From Tanypteryx hageni (Eukaryota; Arthropoda; Insecta; Odonata; Petaluridae), in NCBI GenBank assembly GCA_028673005.1, contig CM054116.1:129681547-129745546 (forward strand): 64,000 bases of DNA, written 5' to 3'. Below the pieces are notes generated by a model, which saw only the letters and a program-made list of their open reading frames with translations, did no database searches and had not been told where the DNA came from. The position numbers were made by a program, and so were the translations under genes. Of the stretch, positions 1-12,960 are shown one piece after another; positions within the stretch are counted from its first letter, which is position 1; every line of letters starts with the position of its first letter.

Positions 1-161
1 AGTAGAGACAGCCATTTCCAATCCTCTCTCCCCTTCCTGATGAAAACACATTTTCATGCCAAATTTGAGGCTATTTGGGTGTGAAAATGAAAATTACCCA
101 CATACAAATACTTTGCTTTTTGATGGTGAAAATAAAAAAACAAATTCCTAAGAAATATATA

Positions 162-630
162 CCGTGTATGCTGGCGTATAAGTTGACCTTTTGAAGCTCA
201 ATAAAATTCCAAAAACTTAAGGTCGACTTATACACTGAATATAAAATGTGACCTTTAAATAACATTAAAAACATTGATATTTATGAAAACATTTGATCTT
301 ACTGTGTAGGTGATCACCATTTTGAATCAGCTGCTCCATTGTTTACATATTCTGTCATTGATTTTAGAAGATTTAAGATAATTATTTTTTATAGTTAATA
401 AAAATTGTAACTTGTTTTTATTACTGAATCTCAAAAATATAAACAACCTGTTTTCAATTACACTTCCTCAATATACCTCATATATGGAGAAAGTAAAAAT
501 ACCATGAGAAGTTTTTTTAGTGAAAAAGTGGGGGTCGACTTATACGGCGAATGTCTAGTCGTGCATTTACAATAAAAAAAATTGAGGTTGACTTATATGC
601 TGGGTCGACTTATACACCAGCATATACTGG
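162..630. mobile_element. MITE-like element with inverted ends
   Basis: The left end CCGTGTATGCTGGCGTATAA reappears inverted at the right end (CCAGTATATGCTGGTGTATAA when reverse-complemented). The motif GGTCGACTTATAC recurs inside near 222, 532 and 602. There is no coding capacity. This is a short non-autonomous DNA transposon or the remains of one; the superfamily is not assigned. Confidence 0.6.
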
Positions 631-2336
631 ATCACATGCTCAGCAACCAAACCCTGGTCATGTGAAATATATTTATGTGGAATTTACAGTGTTATTTATT
701 TTCATTGTCATGAAGCAGTTCTACCAAGTTACTCCAGAAATGTTCACTATATATACAGATAAAATGCATATTATGTTCAAAAATTTATGGTAGACATCTT
801 GGAAGAAATCTAAAGGAAACAAGTTTTCTACTGTTATATTTCTTTTAGTAAATTTGATATTATTATGAATGAAATTCTTAAAAAAGGTAAAAGTAAAACT
901 TTTATGGGTAATGACAGTCAAAGCTATTATACGTAAATGAAGTTCAAGAATCAAATCAAGGACTTGGAGAACTTAGCCATTCTGATTACATTCATAGAAT
1001 ATTTTAAGATTATAATGCAGTAGCTCTTTAAGTTTTACTAATTAATTTTTTAAAGTAAATATTAATGAAATGATTTATACACTGTAAAATGGGAATAAAA
1101 TATTGTTTATTAATTTTACATAATATCATAGAACACATATGATGTTTTTTCCAACATATGCCATATTATCTTGTCCCTGATATATTTTTAAAAATTTCAA
1201 AAACATAATGAACTCCTTACATCATGCCACACAACTCTATCTGACTTATAATATGGCCAAAAGGAAAACTAATGGTAGACCAACTCATTTTTAGTGTTTT
1301 ATGGAATGGTTAAATTTACATCACATATGTTTGTTGTTGATTTTAAACCTTTTCATTAACTTTCAATAATCTTCTGGTAGAAATAGTTTATTTACAGAAA
1401 GATTTCCACTGCTGATAACTAAATAAAAAATAAAAACTGACAAACATGAACCTCTTTACCAACAGTTTTATACATTTTCAAGTCTTTCTTGAAGAGGTAA
1501 CAAATATATTCAAGGGCAAATCACTTCTAACTAATGATGTTATCAATAAGCCCAATTTTTTGAACAGCTGTAGGCGGTATTACAAAGAGACGAGAACACA
1601 TGCTACATTCAAGGGACAAGTACACAAGGAATAGATAGAAGCACTTTTATTTGATTTATTTTCCATAAATTTGATTTTAAATACCAAGTATGTCTACTAA
1701 CAATTGTATGAGGTTGGTGAAAATATTTCCCAAGGATATACCTAGAGGAAAAATATCAAGGCATGCTTATTTTATTACCTCAAAACACAAGTCTCAACTT
1801 TGACTCATTGGTTGATTAAAATATCTAACATCCATATTATTTCTTTGGTTTTTAATGTATTGTCCTGTTACCAAGGAATTTATGTACATGGTTTTCCTCT
1901 TTTGTACTTTCTAGCCACTCACTTAAATTTCAAAAGTATAAAATTGCAAGGCTGTTATTAATGTTAATAAGGTAAATGCTTGCTCAAATCAATGGCTTTT
2001 ATTTTCTATATTTTAAAATAATTCATCTTGCTGCAATTAAAGTTGAAGGCTCATGAGTTTTTATTAAATAAATAAATGTTTTGCCTTTTAATGCTTCAGT
2101 ATTTTAATGGCAGATTGAATAGTTAAACTTCATAAACATCTGTTTCTTTATCCATCCAAGGTTAGGATTACCATTTTTATCTTGTAATTCTATTCCTTGG
2201 TTATTTTTATTACAAAATTTTAATATTAAATCTACATAAATGTCATGTTAGCTCTTTCATCTTAGATAAAAACAGAACAAGGCTTTCATTTAATTATTGT
2301 TACCTTCTATGCCTCCCTGGGCAAGGAACGCTGCAT
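631..2336. other. AT-rich non-coding host DNA
   Basis: No ORF here shows a recognisable motif. The few short open frames are AT-rich and of chance length. I see no RNA gene or clear repeat boundary. Confidence 0.5.
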
Positions 2337-2855
2337 TCAGAGGCATGGCATGTGACAGGCTTGTGCTGACCTCAAGATCCCACATAGCATGGGCATGAGA
2401 GGGAGCCAGCAGGCAAGTGGAAGACTAGGGCCAGGTGTGGCAGATGATGAAGGGGATGCAGCCCCATTGCCATTATGTTGCATCACCCACGATGGAGGTC
2501 GACTGGTTTCCACCATTATTGTCTGAACTGTACGAGAGGGGTCGGCCCCATTGGCACCAGAAAGCCCACCAGATGGATGGGTGGTGGCTTCTCCACCTGC
2601 CCACCCTCCATCCTCCCCATCCTCGTCACTCTCGTCCTCAGAATCCTCACCCTCCAGTGCTCCATTCACCTTGGCTTGCTGTTTTTTTCGCTGCCTTCTT
2701 TGATACTCGGGTATTTTCTGATGTGCACTTGAACCCTTTTTGCGAGATCCTTTCCCACCTCCACCATCATGATGCCGTGAGGATGCAGGCACAATTGTTG
2801 TCTTAGGAGTTAGATGAAGTTCTATGAGAGACAAGTTATCATTTTGAGTCAGCAT
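2337..2855 (-). CDS. Possible host exon, unknown protein
   Basis: A 172-codon open frame on the minus strand is much richer in G+C than its surroundings. It contains a basic stretch (SRKKG, QRRQRKKQQ) followed by an acidic run (EGEDSEDESDEDGEDGG) and a Ser/Pro-rich tail, which is typical of a disordered region in a nuclear or RNA-binding protein. A pyrimidine-rich acceptor-like site (TTGTCTCTCATAG) lies just inside the 5' side near 2820, and several GTGAG/GTGAA donor-like sites follow, so the true exon is probably shorter than the open frame. I do not recognise the protein. The opposite strand is also partly open, which weakens the case. Confidence 0.38.
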   Translation of the reverse strand: MLTQNDNLSLIELHLTPKTTIVPASSRHHDGGGGKGSRKKGSSAHQKIPEYQRRQRKKQQAKVNGALEGEDSEDESDEDGEDGGWAGGEATTHPSGGLSGANGADPSRTVQTIMVETSRPPSWVMQHNGNGAASPSSSATPGPSLPLACWLPLMPMLCGILRSAQACHMPCL

Positions 2856-3544
2856 TAAAAAAATTTAACTCCATTTACATATAGAATACAAATTTTCAAT
2901 CGAACTATAAGGAAATCTCATCTCCTCGTTAATTAGGTAGAAGTGAGAGATTCTGCTAGAATTTAAGACTTTGCTTTAATTATTTAAAGGGGTATATTTC
3001 CAACTTCTTAGGATTTGAACTTCATTTTACTTGCATGGGACTGGGCATCAAAAAGTTTGTCATTTATACTGTATAATTATTTTATGCTGCATAGCGTTGT
3101 GCAATGATCATATACTCATTTCCTCTTTCCAAATTCAAATTTTGATAATAATGCTAGGCTATCTGGTTAATCAAAAAGTAATGGCAATTTATTTATAAAT
3201 TTTATATATGAATTAGTACAAACTGGGGATGTGCTGCGGCCAGCTCAGTCTGGCTTGTGTAGGCCATTTCTTAAAACTTGAGAAGCTTGGAGGCCCAGTT
3301 GTTGGACATACCTTTTTCATGAACTTTTTGTTAACATTTTTCCAACTCCTGACCAACACCTATGTTCTATAAAGCTCGGGAGGTTTTTTTCTGGTTTGGT
3401 TTTTCCGTGACATCAATCACTCCAAACATTTTGTAGTACCAGCGATCTGTATTCTCTGTTTTCTCTTTGTTTTGGTTTTCACATAAAAATTCAACAGTAA
3501 AACTTGTGAAAATGATAGATACTGAACTGAATGAGTAGTGCTGC

Positions 3545-5452
3545 CAGGGACAGATTTACCATATGGCACACAAGGTTCACTTCAAGATTTCAACAGAAAT
3601 ATACGTTTTGAGGTCCCCTGAACATGTTTTGACCATTTTCTCAATGATGTCTGTGTGTGTGATAGCTTTTTGTGGGTGCTCGAATTCATAAACTATTAAT
3701 CAGGTCAACGCGAAATTTTATATTTAACATTTTTATAAAAGTCAGAAGAACTGATTAGTTTTTCGTAAAAATCGGTCAACCGAAGTGGGTGTTTACTCTT
3801 GTCACATCCGTTATTTTGAAATATTTGCTTTAATATTTGATAAATATAAAAATGTACTGGAATAAAAGTTGTAGGAAATTTAATTTTCTACAACCTTTGT
3901 TTGAAACATTTTTTCATATAATCCATTGTTTAAGAGATATCTTATATTTTACCTGACACCACCACGCCACCTACCGATGACTATTGTTAACAATTGATGC
4001 TTAGTTATGCATTATTAACGCTCCAATTTCTTTTCGTAATTGTTGGAGCTTTGTGGCTATATCCAATATCAGAAGGTTATGGTATGAATTTATTTCTGTT
4101 CGTCTAAAATATTTTTGCAGTTTCTTAAAATATATTTTATTATTTAACCTATTTGGAATTTTTAGAAATATTTCAGGTATGGAGAAAGTCATGTGGTGGC
4201 CAGATCAGATTTTTTCATAAAAATAATATTGCTCAAAAACTAAGGGTAGTTTATTCTTGGCGATTTAAAAAAAAAATTTATTTACTCAAAAATGGCTCCA
4301 GAGAATTTGATTAAAATCAATCCAGTTGTAGAGCCTGATGTCAAAATTAATACTACATAAGCCATATATCTCTTGAAATCACTATATGGCATCCAGTGGC
4401 ATTACAATGTATGCTAAGCTACTTTACCCAAGCCCTCTGCCGCGATTCACTAAAAATCTTACTACAGCCTAGACGGTTCAACTAAATTGGATGATATCTC
4501 ATGCTTGTTGATAATACCATTCATAAAAGCCACTCTGAAGAGATGAACGATATTGCGCAACAATTAAGGGTACTTGATTCTTTAATATTTTGAAATAAAA
4601 TTCGATATACTCAGAAACGGCTATAAGGATTTTGATTAAAATGCATCCAATTATACAGCCTGATGTCACAAATAATAGTAAGTACGAAGCCATATGTCCC
4701 TAAAAATTACTAAATATCGACCAGTGGCATTAAAATATACACTAAACTACAGTTAACTTGGATTTATAAGTGTTTTTCTTTTATAAACGTACACAGTCGA
4801 CCAAACATATATACATACATATGAGAAACCGTGCAATATATACTGCACCGTTTGTTTTGTAAGTTTAAGCAGTCAATATTAGAAATTGGTAATTTTTCTG
4901 GACTAACATTTTGAAATAAAATTTGAATTTTCAGAACTAAGTTTTTGTTATTTTTTGTCACCATTCAATAAAAATCTAAAAATCGTTAAAAAATAAATTT
5001 TAATTTTGATAAATTTTATGTATCTGTAATCAGTCAAGTGCAAGAGTCATGAAGAAAAAAAATTAATGAATTAAAAATTTCCTTTCTCTTTTGAGAAGCA
5101 CTCAAAAACTAGCAGTCTCTCAGACCTCATGTCACTGGTAGTGTTACAAAAATTCCATGTCACTGGTTATGGGTTAATGAAAATAAAATAAAATTTTCTA
5201 GTAAATGAATTTCAGGTAACTTGTAATAGGTTAATTGCAGAATTAAATTCAAGAACTTTTGTGTAAAGACATTCAATAATTTGAACATATTTTTTCATTT
5301 TGACTTACTCATTTCCATTAAAAAGTATTAATAATTTGTTTTTTATAATCCAATGATTTTTCTGTTTACTCCATTCTTATTCTTTATAAATGTATAGGGG
5401 CACCCTGAAAACACTTGCACCTAGGCCCCAAAATATCCTAAATCTGCCACTG
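3545..5452. mobile_element. hAT-type non-autonomous element
   Basis: The left end CAGGGACAGATTTACCATAT and the right end, reverse-complemented CAGTGGCAGATTTAGGATAT, form imperfect terminal inverted repeats. They are flanked by AGTGCTGC and AGTGCTAT, an 8-bp target duplication matching at 6 of 8 positions. The interior is AT-rich with no transposase frame. About 300 bp near 3590-3900 is related to 9418-9850, so this is a dispersed family. Confidence 0.6.
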
Positions 5453-5483
5453 AGTGCTATTGCCAATGAGAGTTGCATAGAGA

Positions 5484-5676
5484 ATGAAATGCCTTGTCCC
5501 AGCTTCCGGAACCGCTTAACGTCTGAGATATGAGGTTTGGAAGTTGATGCCTGGTGCCCTGAGGCAGGCAACTAGATCGTATGGATAACTGAACGATTAC
5601 CTCATCAGACCACACATCCCTGATCCTTTCCTTTCTCTTTTTAAGCAGTTCCGAAAGCTGGGACAAGGCATTTCGT
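5484..5676. repeat. Short inverted repeat, MITE-like
   Basis: Arms of about 36 bp at 5484-5519 and 5641-5676 share GAAATGCCTTGTCCCAGC in inverted orientation with few mismatches, separated by about 120 bp. The sequence CACCCTGTATATA near 5733 resembles a mariner-type end, but I could not pair it with a left end. Confidence 0.55.
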
Positions 5677-5690
5677 ACTCTACACAAACC

Positions 5691-6189
5691 CCCCTACTAC
5701 CCCTATAATTTTGTCGGTAGAGTTCAGAATCACCCTGTATATAGATTAATGAAAAACTGATATTGATTATTATGTTATTATCATACGTGGTTTAAAATTA
5801 AGTGGCTATTTACTTCTTATTAATTACATTATGGCTAGATTTCAATATAAAATGATTCCCAAACTAGTTAGAACAGAGGCATAGCAAATGTTTTGGTGGC
5901 CCCAGGGCATAATCCTTCTTGGTGCATCATATTATTAATTTTTATTTAACCTTTAACAGCTGTGCATTTCCAAAAGGAACTGCAAAATGTATTTGCAAAT
6001 GACTGTGTGATCCATTAAGGAACCACTAAGACTCTTTGATTGTGGGCAGATCAACTTTGCTTTGAATACAATAATATGATAGAAATGTTTAGGAGACACT
6101 TCAAAAGACTTGCACTCGATGATTATTGTGTTTTGAGTTTGGGTTAAGTCAGGCAACTCATTTGAAATCAGCCCCACATCACTCTATGC
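5691..6189. other. AT-rich non-coding DNA
   Basis: No supported gene, RNA or repeat was recognised here. Confidence 0.45.
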
Positions 6190-6480
6190 TTCCTCTTGTT
6201 CCTCGCCCTGACCCCACCCTGTCCCTGCCCTGTCCCATCCCATCCCTGTCCCTTTCCTGTCCCCTCCCTGTCTCTTCCCTGCCCATTCCCAGCTCTCTCA
6301 TTTTCCCTTCCTTACCCTCAACTTGCCTTCTCCTTGCCCCCTCACTTAACCCTCCCTGCCCCCACCCTGCCTCCCTGCCACCACCTTGCCACTCCCTACC
6401 TCACCCTCTTCCCTCTCTGCTCCTTCATCACCCCCACCATGCCCCCATCCTGCTGCCTACTTACCCATCCTCTTTCTTTC
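6190..6480. repeat. CCCTGYCC-rich minisatellite-like tract
   Basis: An almost pure pyrimidine strand built from imperfect CCCTGTCC/CCCTGCCC units. It keeps open frames in all forward phases, giving Pro/Ser/Leu-rich ORFs that are artefacts of low complexity. Confidence 0.75.
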
Positions 6481-7408
6481 CCATACCATATGCTTCATTC
6501 ATATGAATATGTAAATCCTATCTTTGCCAAACTAAAGCCTTCATCTTGCAACAACGTGCATTGTTATGGTAACTAAGATTTCTTACCGAAAAAATCTGAA
6601 TGCGGGCGTTAATTCGGCCACTGAACTAAAATTAGGTGTAGATCATATTCTCTTTGATGTAACAAGCAAGTTGATTCTTTTGGCCTCATTTATGTCCAAG
6701 TCTTGAGTTTGTATTTGAAATCTAACTAATTTTAATGTTCAGCTTTATAAAGACTTTCCCACAATGTTTCATCTTTTCCCATATTATTCAAATCTAGGAA
6801 AGATAGGTTCTTGGAATGGAGCCCATGAGTTCAATGTAGACGGTGAACATTTTAAAAGTTAAGGGTCACATTGGCAAGTAATACCTGAAAGTCTGATAGG
6901 AAAAAAGGGGTAGTTTTCTAGTTATAAGTGTTTTCTTATTCTCCCACACAACCCCATGTACACACTGACGCAGCATTTTTAATATAATACATAAAATGCT
7001 GTATTTTGTAATTGCCTAGGAAATGATTGTTGACAAGATGACACTTTAATGCATTAATTTATATGTTCTGAGGAGCAATGACAGGAGAAGTAAGCCACGA
7101 GCCCCAGAGCAGGAGAGATTGATGGGTCCCCCTTAACTAAGGTGACCAGTCATATTGATTTATTCAGTACCTTGCTGATTTTGATGACTTTCTACTGATA
7201 ACTCACTTTTGAAAACTATTTTTGTCCTTGCTTATTAGAACCATTAACATATGCTTGTCCACATTATTGAATTTATGATTATCATTGTGCCTGGCTATGT
7301 CTATAGCTACTAATTATAGACGAAGTGGGCAGCAGACCAGGCCCATCCAAGGGTCCAGGACCTGAGGCATTATTCCAGTCTAGTTCTACTACTACTGAGT
7401 AGTACATA
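6481..7408. other. Non-coding host DNA
   Basis: No supported gene or structural RNA was recognised. Confidence 0.45.
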
Positions 7409-8965
7409 TAGTGGAAACCACTTAACACAAAAATGGATAACATGAAATGCATGCTCGGTCTGTTCCCGAGCCTATGCTTTTCAGTGTATATTTATTTGCT
7501 TAACGTGAAACGGTTAACACGAAATATCAGTTGACCCAAAAATAATTTTTGGTCATAAAATAAATCCACAGAAATTCTTCGGATAACACAAAATGGCAGT
7601 TGAAACAGGGTTTTCCCACAATCTCTCGATCACCATTTTCCCAAAACTCCCAACCTCGCCAAAATTTCCCATTAACACACCACTGTGGAAAATCTCAATA
7701 CCTCTCCTACCCATCCTCCTTTGGCTTTCTCTGTCATTGACTGTAGTTATTAGGGCTACGACTCCCAACTATCCACTTCCGATCTCATGGCAACTTGTAT
7801 GCACCAGTGGAGAGGGCCCCCACTGAGAGTATCCTTATTCTGGGCATCATTGCTGCAGTAAACACATTCCTAGAATTGCCATCCCTAGACAAAAGAAACG
7901 GGTTTGCAAACTTGGCCTCTAATCGTAGTTATTATTGGTGGGTTTCTCCAATACCTACTGGTCATACCTCTCCAGATCCCTATAAATAACATTCTTGAAA
8001 TCTTATACCCTCAGTTGGTTGTGAATTTCTGAGTGAAACTATTGGCGTATTTTTAAACGAACCAGTGTACAAAATCTTTTCTATTCATCGAGATAATTTT
8101 AAGTTTTAATTTTATATTTTTATTATAATTAAATAGTCCATATTAAAAATGGACAATAAAGTCTGTAAGCAAAATGCACTACCGCTAAAAGTGAAAATGC
8201 AGCTCCTGGAAGTGGTTGATGCCAGTGATAGATCCAAAACAGACATTTGCAAAGAGTTCGGAATTCCAAATTCAGAAATCGCAAAAAATTAACATCTATT
8301 TTCAAGAAAAGCAAGTTTGAACCAGAACAGAAATGTCTATGTACAGCAAAGCACGAAGATTTAGATGCTATGCTGCTCGTCTGTTTGTTGCATGCTGCCT
8401 GGAGGGCAGTATCAGCAAAAACAATTGCAAACTTTTCATCATGCTGGGTTCTATTTTCCACAGGCAAATGATCCTTTTGTAGAAGGAAGTGGAACTGTGG
8501 TGATGTTGACAACGCTTAAGGACACATATGCCGAATGTGATTTAGACATTATCTTTGGTCATGTGTCCTCCACCTTGAGTTTGTGTACAGAAATCACAGT
8601 TAATGAATATATTGGAATGGATGACACTTTTACTGCTGCAATTTTAACTGTTATTTTAGAAATTGTTAAACCTATGTCAGTAGCAGAAAGTGAAAGTGAT
8701 AAAAGTGCCGATGAGGATAATGACGAAGTACTGCTCTCGCCAAGTGCTGCTGATATCCTTGGAATGTTTAAATGTGTGTGGTTTGCACATCATTAACTAT
8801 AGCTCATAGAGTATCATACATTTATCCCTGATATAATTTTATACTTTAAAAATGAAACATTTGCCTTTAGAAAAACATTTAGCATGAAAATTGGTTAACA
8901 TGAACTTCTTTTAACATGAAATGTTTTTCCGGTCCCATGCATTTCGTGTTAACCGATTTACACTG
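7409..8965 (+). mobile_element. Decayed Tigger/pogo-like transposon
   Basis: The right end, reverse-complemented, reads CAGTGTAAATCGGTTAACAC; the left end TAGTGGAAACCACTTAACAC is a degraded match. Both ends abut TA, the target used by Tc1/mariner-Tigger elements. Near 8149 a frame begins that resembles the N-terminal helix-turn-helix of Tigger/CENP-B transposases (LKVKMQLLEVVDASDRSKTD, then ICKEFGIPNSEIA) and stops after about 45 codons. A second frame at 8365-8796 has an acidic Ser-rich end but lacks a recognisable DDE core. The element is therefore an internally deleted relic. Confidence 0.65.
8149..8796 (+). pseudogene. Tigger-like transposase fragments
   Basis: The 5' piece carries a CENP-B/pogo-like DNA-binding N-terminus (KTDICKEFGIPNSEI). 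It ends at an in-frame stop near 8290 and continues only in shifted frames to 8796. The catalytic DDE region expected between the N-terminus and the acidic tail is absent. Identification rests on the short helix-turn-helix similarity and on the surrounding TA-flanked inverted ends. Confidence 0.5.
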
Positions 8966-9417
8966 TATATGACAATATTATTATGCTAATGAATAGCATA
9001 ACTATTAACAAATAAAAACGTCAAATCATAGGGTAAATGTTCTCAGGACATTTTTTCGGGGTTCACAACAGAAGGTGTTCGTGATATTTTGGAAGCACTG
9101 TATTAGGTTACTCAGAAAAGCAGCATTTCTTATATACTTCATGAAGACTTAACACTTCATTGCAAGTATCTGTATTTTTAAAATTTTATACATATGAGTT
9201 AGGGAATTACAAAAAGAAACTGTAAATGCCTTTTGTCATCAAAAAGTTTTTACATGAAGTCCATCATATTGAAGTGTTCAGATAGGCACACTAATCAATC
9301 ACTTTACCTCTCCCGATACACAAGACTAATGAGAAGGAGAAAATAATTTCTGAGTTTTTCTTGCTTTCTCCATATGCACTATAAAGAAAGTATTGTTTTT
9401 ATGAAAAAATCATTCAA

Positions 9418-9850
9418 TTACAACAGAAATATGTGTTTTAAGATCCCCTGAACATGTTTTCATTATTTTCTGTGTGTGATAGGAATTTTGTGGGCATTTA
9501 ACTCAAAAACTTATAATCAGATCAACACAAACTTTTATAATTGATAGTAGCTCAATAACTTTGGCTAAGATTAATAAAGGTAAAATACTCCTTTAGCCAA
9601 ACAATTTGGCTAAAGGAGTATTTTACCTTTAACAAACTTTTATATTTAAGATTCTCATTAGAAATTCAAGGCCTGATAAGATTTTGGCTGACATTGGTCA
9701 ACTGGAAGTGGACGTTTACTCTTTTCATTTTTCTGTTTATACCAAAGATCGTTAGGGCTTTAATTATGCTTATATGCTATTATGCTGATAGTATAATTTT
9801 CTGCAAGTTTTGTTTGAATCATTCATAGAATAGATTTTTTCAGAGATAGT
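9418..9850. repeat. Dispersed repeat, copy of 3590-3900
   Basis: Stretches such as CCCCTGAACATGTTTT and the following TGTGTGTGATAG segment are shared in the same order with 3590-3900, with substitutions and indels. This marks an older relative of the hAT-type element at 3545. Confidence 0.55.
9576..9630. repeat. Perfect 26-bp hairpin
   Basis: Positions 9576-9601 and 9605-9630 are exact reverse complements separated by the 3-nt loop CAA. It lies inside an otherwise diverged repeat. Confidence 0.85.
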
Positions 9851-9908
9851 TTGATCCAAGCCTGCGGAAGGGTAGCATGACCAGTGCTCTAGCACAGGGT
9901 GCTACTCA

Positions 9909-11275
9909 AAAGGGGAGGACCAGACATTGATGTCACAAACTGTGACCAACTTTTACTGGTGGATAGAAGCATAAAAATATGCAGACACATGTCTCAGCTT
10001 TTGTCTCCATAGACCCTAGTTCACAAGAAATCGGGAGTCATAGTTTATAGAAAATTACTGCGCTCCTTATAAGGTTTTCACAGGGAGTTGTTGTTGTTGT
10101 TTTGAAATAATGCCTTACATTATTATTTTTAGAAAAAAATTATGCAATCCATGCTCGGTAAGCATATGCATGGGAAAAACCGTTCCTATTGCTTACATAA
10201 TGCATATTCATTAACAGTCAATTAAACTTATAAATTAATTTCAAAGCAGTAGCATTTTTGAACAACAGGAAGGTATAGCTGGCTGACTTTTATTATTTTG
10301 AAAATGTATTTTATTCTAATGGAGAGAGGACTAACAATTCAAAATGTAAGAATAGAAGTTGTATTCACACACACATACTTTTGCGTACACACACTGTTGT
10401 GTTGTTAGTACAGATATAATGTGAGCGCTTCGTCATTTGACATGGCGGTAACATTTCTATGGGGCCCATGAAATCCGAGACCCTGGGTTCTCTTGAAGCT
10501 TCGGGAATTTTTTTTAATCTATTAAAATGAAGTACTAATTGATGTTTTATTCTTTTTTGAAAAAATGCCTTGGATTATTATTTTAAGAAAAGCAAATTAT
10601 GCAGTTCATTCTAGACAAGTGTATGGATGAGGAAAAATTATGTGTATAGATCTCCATTTAACGGGCCACACAACAGTGTGTTAGTGTGCAAAAGTATATA
10701 TCTGTGTGAATACAACTTGTATTGAAATGAAAAGAAAAAACTTTGTCATTTCCACAAAGTTTTTTCATTTCATCTCGATGAGTAAATTCCACAAGGTTGA
10801 GTCTGACCTCATTAATGATACAACTTGTATTCTGTCATTTTGAATTGTTAGTCCTCTCTCTCCATTAGAATAAAATACATATTCAAAATAATAAAGATTT
10901 TGCTTGCTATACCTTCCTGCTGTTCAAAAATGCTACTGCTTTGAAATTTATTTATAAGTTTAATTGACTGTTAATGAATATGCATTATGTAAGCAATAGG
11001 AACTTTTTCCCATGCATATGCTTACCGAGCATGGATTGCATAATTTTTTTTCTAAAAATAATAATCCAGGGCATTATTTCAAATCAGAATAAAACTTATA
11101 TCCCTGTGAAAACCTTATAAGGAGCGCAGTAATTTTCTATCAACTATGACTCCCGATTTCTTGTGAACTAGGGTCTATGGAGACAAAAGTCGAGATATGT
11201 ATGCTTATTTTTATGCTTCTATCCATCAGCGAAAGTTGGTCACAGTTTGTGACATTGATGTCTGGTTCTCCCCTT
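9909..11275. repeat. Long inverted repeat (foldback-like)
   Basis: The left arm (about 9909-10412) reappears inverted as the right arm (about 10670-11275), including matches such as AACAACAGGAAGGTATA / TATACCTTCCTGCTGTT and GTCACAAACTGTGACC. The right arm carries an extra segment of about 100 bp (10736-10835), and the spacer contains a diverged direct repeat of part of the arm. There is no coding potential. Confidence 0.75.
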
Positions 11276-11869
11276 GTGAGTTCAAGGGCATCATTCCGTA
11301 CAGCGGCATAGTAAGTGTGCGATTGTCATGGACGATGAAGCTCAAGGGGCACAAAACATGCAAGAGACATTTCAAGTAGATATTTAATGTGAGGGTAATG
11401 GGCACCATTTTACGATTTTGCCTTGGATGCCAAATTTCTGCTTATGGTACTGATTCCATCATATGGAAATATGTTACATTAACAACAAGGTGCTTGTTTT
11501 GTCACTCTGACAGGTTACTTTGAGTGTGACCTCTTGGCAACTAAGGGTGCTGTGCCCGCTAGGAAACAAATCATTTGCCAGATGTTGTTTTGGGGTGTCT
11601 TCTCCTAGTGAAGGATGGTTGTTTTTGTATGATAAAAAACAGTGTGTGAAAGCAACCCTCTCCCAAAATAAGAGTTGAAGGAAAGTATTCGTCAAACAGT
11701 TTTGATCACCACGATTGAAGAGCTGTGACGTATCCTGCAGCATCTTTAAAAGGTGCACAGATTGCATGAGAGCTGAGGTGCACCTTGTGAGGGCAGTTTC
11801 AGCCTGAAACAACAATGGGCACAGCACACTCAGCGCTCTCAAAGTAGTCAGTCAGAGTGAGCAGATAAA

Positions 11870-12960
11870 ATGATGTAAAACTTTTTCTTTAAAATATCTA
11901 GTTCAGCACTCAAATCCTGATAGTTCCTGTTTCTCTTTCTCCCTCGAGTATTTTTAAAATTCAGTTTCTCCACCTATGTCATCGGCAACAGCTTGAGCTG
12001 AGTTAAAATATTTTCCAAAACTTTTTTCATTTTTAATAGATTCAACAAAATGTTTACAGTTGGCTCAAGTTTCTTTTGCACTTCTTATATCCATATTTTC
12101 TTTTTGAAGCATCTTGCTACAAATATTAATTTGGAAAAGTAAATCATACAAAATCATAGCAGGAAAATATATTTCAATTTACAAATTTTATCAATTATTG
12201 ATTTTTCCAAAAAACAAGCAGAAAATTCTAAATTTGTATTTTCAGACAACTCTTCAAGAGTGCTTAAAATTCCTTTCAACTCAAATTTAACAGCTTTTAC
12301 CACATAGATATGTCATTCCCATCTGGTTGTAAAAAGTGGTTTCATTGACTTAATATTAATGTGTTATTTAAAAATACTGTATAGAGAAAACAACATGCCA
12401 AAAAAGTTGACTGAATTGTTCACGCTACTAACTGTATGTTCAATGAACAAATTTAATGAGTGGTATCTACAGTTAATGAAAAGTGCTCATTTACATTTAT
12501 TCAGAATCTTTTTCTGAAGGCCATTATTTTCCCAATCATGTTTGCGCCATTACGATATCCTTGGCCTCGGTAGTTTTTTAAATCTAGTTGAAGATTTTCT
12601 GTAAATTCATCTATTTTAAGGTAAATGGATTCTTCAGTTGCTGGCGCTAGGGCATCAAAACCTATGAAATGTTCCTTAATGGTTATGGGTGTTTTATTAT
12701 CATCTGGTATATCAACGGCTCTGACTGTAAATGACAATTGTTCTTGGTGACTAACATCAGACATAGCATCACAAGTTATTGAGAATGCTTTGATTTCAAC
12801 ACCTCTTCAATAATTCCATCTAAGACTCCATCTCCAAGAATTTAAATGAGCTCATTCTGAATTTATTTACTACAATAATGGACATGTATTCATAAGTAGC
12901 ACCTATTCTTAAATGCTCCTTCATGATTTTCTTGATGCTTGACTTATTTTTTCGTTCATC
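11870..12960 (-). pseudogene. hAT transposase relic (DUF4371/ZMYM1-like)
   Basis: Reading the minus strand gives fragments in the expected order of a DUF4371-type hAT transposase: a segment around ITCDAMSDVSHQEQLSFTVR, then NYRGQGYRNGANMIGK, then YHSLNLFIEHTVSSVNNSVNFF, and a Lys-rich tail near 11900. The frame is broken by stops and at least one frameshift; only 12501-12764 remains continuously open. The motif order is known for this family. Loss of function is seen directly. Confidence 0.7.

Noticed and set aside
2435..2806. 123-aa plus-strand ORF opposite the candidate exon
   Set aside because: His/Pro/Trp-rich composition typical of an antisense shadow of the minus-strand frame.
6126..6576. 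Pro/Ser/Leu-rich ORFs of 126 aa
   Set aside because: Produced by a pyrimidine minisatellite; several phases are open at once.
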